Shown here in pieces: positions 43,455 through 43,983 of a stretch of DNA of 43,983 bases (position 1 is the first letter of the stretch; the number at the start of each line of letters is the position of its first letter). The position numbers and the translations under genes were made by a program. Source of the DNA: Burkholderiales bacterium (GTDB lineage: Bacteria; Pseudomonadota; Gammaproteobacteria; Burkholderiales; Burkholderiaceae_C). Below the pieces are notes generated by a model, which saw only the letters and a list, made by a program, of their open reading frames with translations, was not told the DNA's origin and made no database searches. The stretch is taken from contig JAGWTP010000020.1 of NCBI GenBank assembly GCA_028868895.1, forward strand, positions 1-43,983, in the 5' to 3' direction.

Positions 43455-43983
43455 TCAGTTTCGCGCCGGGTGCCAGGGCACCGCAATGCGCTGGCGCAAC
43501 ACGCGCTCGAAATGGGTCGGGTCGTGGGCGGTCAGCAAGGTGGCGTCACGCGGCAGGTGCAGGTCCGACAGCCGCGACAGCCAGAAGCGCAACGCCGCCG
43601 CGCGCATCAGTGCCGGCAGCAGGCGCCGCTCGCCGCCGGCCAGCGGTCGCACCCGGTCGTAGGCGGCGACGAGGGCGGTGGCGCGCTCTTCGGCCAGGCG
43701 CCCGGAATCGAGGTCGATGCACCAGTCGTTCAGGCACACCGCGATGTCGAACGCGTAGGCGTCGTTGCCGGCGAAGTAGAAGTCGAATAGGCCGGTGATG
43801 CGGTCGCCGGTGCCGGTGTCGTCGAACATCACGTTGTCGCGGAACAGGTCGGCGTGGATCGGTCCGCGCGGCAGCGCCGCATGCGCTTGCGAGGCCGCCA
43901 CCTGGCGCTGGTAGGCGAGCTCGGTCTCGAGGAGCTCGCGCTGTTCGGCGCTCAGGAACGGCAGCACCACCGGCACCGTCTCG
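43455..43983 (-). CDS. thrB: Homoserine kinase, APH-type (5' end missing)
   Basis: The C-terminal 175 residues or so are present, and the frame runs off the window edge. HADLFRDNVMFDD is the catalytic loop of the aminoglycoside-phosphotransferase-like fold, and GLFDFYFAGNDAYAFDIAV supplies the Mg-binding Asp. This pattern and the ending fit the ThrB of Pseudomonas and Burkholderia. It phosphorylates homoserine for threonine synthesis. Confidence 0.93.
   Translation of the reverse strand, partial: ETVPVVLPFLSAEQRELLETELAYQRQVAASQAHAALPRGPIHADLFRDNVMFDDTGTGDRITGLFDFYFAGNDAYAFDIAVCLNDWCIDLDSGRLAEERATALVAAYDRVRPLAGGERRLLPALMRAAALRFWLSRLSDLHLPRDATLLTAHDPTHFERVLRQRIAVPWHPARN

Overview
The window is about 70% G+C and densely coded with strong codon bias. 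Its genes look like those of a Burkholderiales betaproteobacterium: a BPSS1780-type membrane protein, an APH-type homoserine kinase, a GuaC-type GMP reductase beside valS, and a tRNA-Leu(CAA) beside cysM. I infer the Rubrivivax/Leptothrix neighbourhood, but no rRNA or marker gene here proves it.

Bases 1-19830 hold most of an aryl-polyene (APE, xanthomonadin-like) pigment cluster in two converging arms. The plus arm (2-3530) has a flavin-dependent halogenase-like oxidoreductase cut by the window edge, a MipA/OmpV outer-membrane protein, a PlsC acyltransferase and a family 2 glycosyltransferase. The minus arm (19830 down to 8967) is one tightly overlapping operon. It encodes an acyl carrier protein, a COG4648-like membrane protein, an AMP-ligase, a small hotdog dehydratase, an LpxL-like acyltransferase, a LolA-like carrier, an MMPL exporter, a polysaccharide deacetylase, a ketosynthase, a chain-length-factor-like partner, a second hotdog dehydratase and a ketoreductase. 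Together these would build, reduce, dehydrate, glycosylate or acylate, and export a polyene lipid.

Between the arms (about 3650-8100) lies a bufferin locus: a GlcG/HbpS-like secreted protein, an ECF sigma factor (SigF type), its NrsF/DUF1109 anti-sigma factor and, converging on them, bufA1-bufB1-bufC1-doxX. Two perfect copies of GTAACC-N16-CGAA, the promoter I recall for Caulobacter SigF, lie in front of bufA1 and at the start of the sigma gene. This gives an autoregulated stress circuit driving a copper-binding modified peptide. Its right flank (8200-8925) is decayed DNA with an internally deleted IS110-family transposase and a pentapeptide-repeat fragment, which suggests past rearrangement.

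Bases 19831-28160 carry a divergent promoter region with six 11-bp repeats, an orphan ABC-type substrate-binding protein, a YceI/cytochrome b561 pair, a ferredoxin-type reductase, an SDR epimerase, a GhrA-like reductase, a rhomboid protease, tRNA-Leu, cysM, a Nudix hydrolase and a TusA-like protein. Bases 28188-36459 are housekeeping genes: galU, a 2-hydroxyacid dehydrogenase-like gene, guaC-valS with a terminator-like hairpin just ahead of guaC, and uvrD. Bases 36616-43983 hold a lipoprotein, a coupled ParA-like ATPase/small lipoprotein/PhoD group, a repeat-rich membrane protein, an SDR, a BPSS1780-type membrane protein and a truncated homoserine kinase.

The most interesting items are the SigF-bufferin circuit nested inside a probably halogenated polyene cluster, the guaC leader hairpin, the helically phased repeats at the polyene promoter, and the solo ParA/lipoprotein/PhoD unit.
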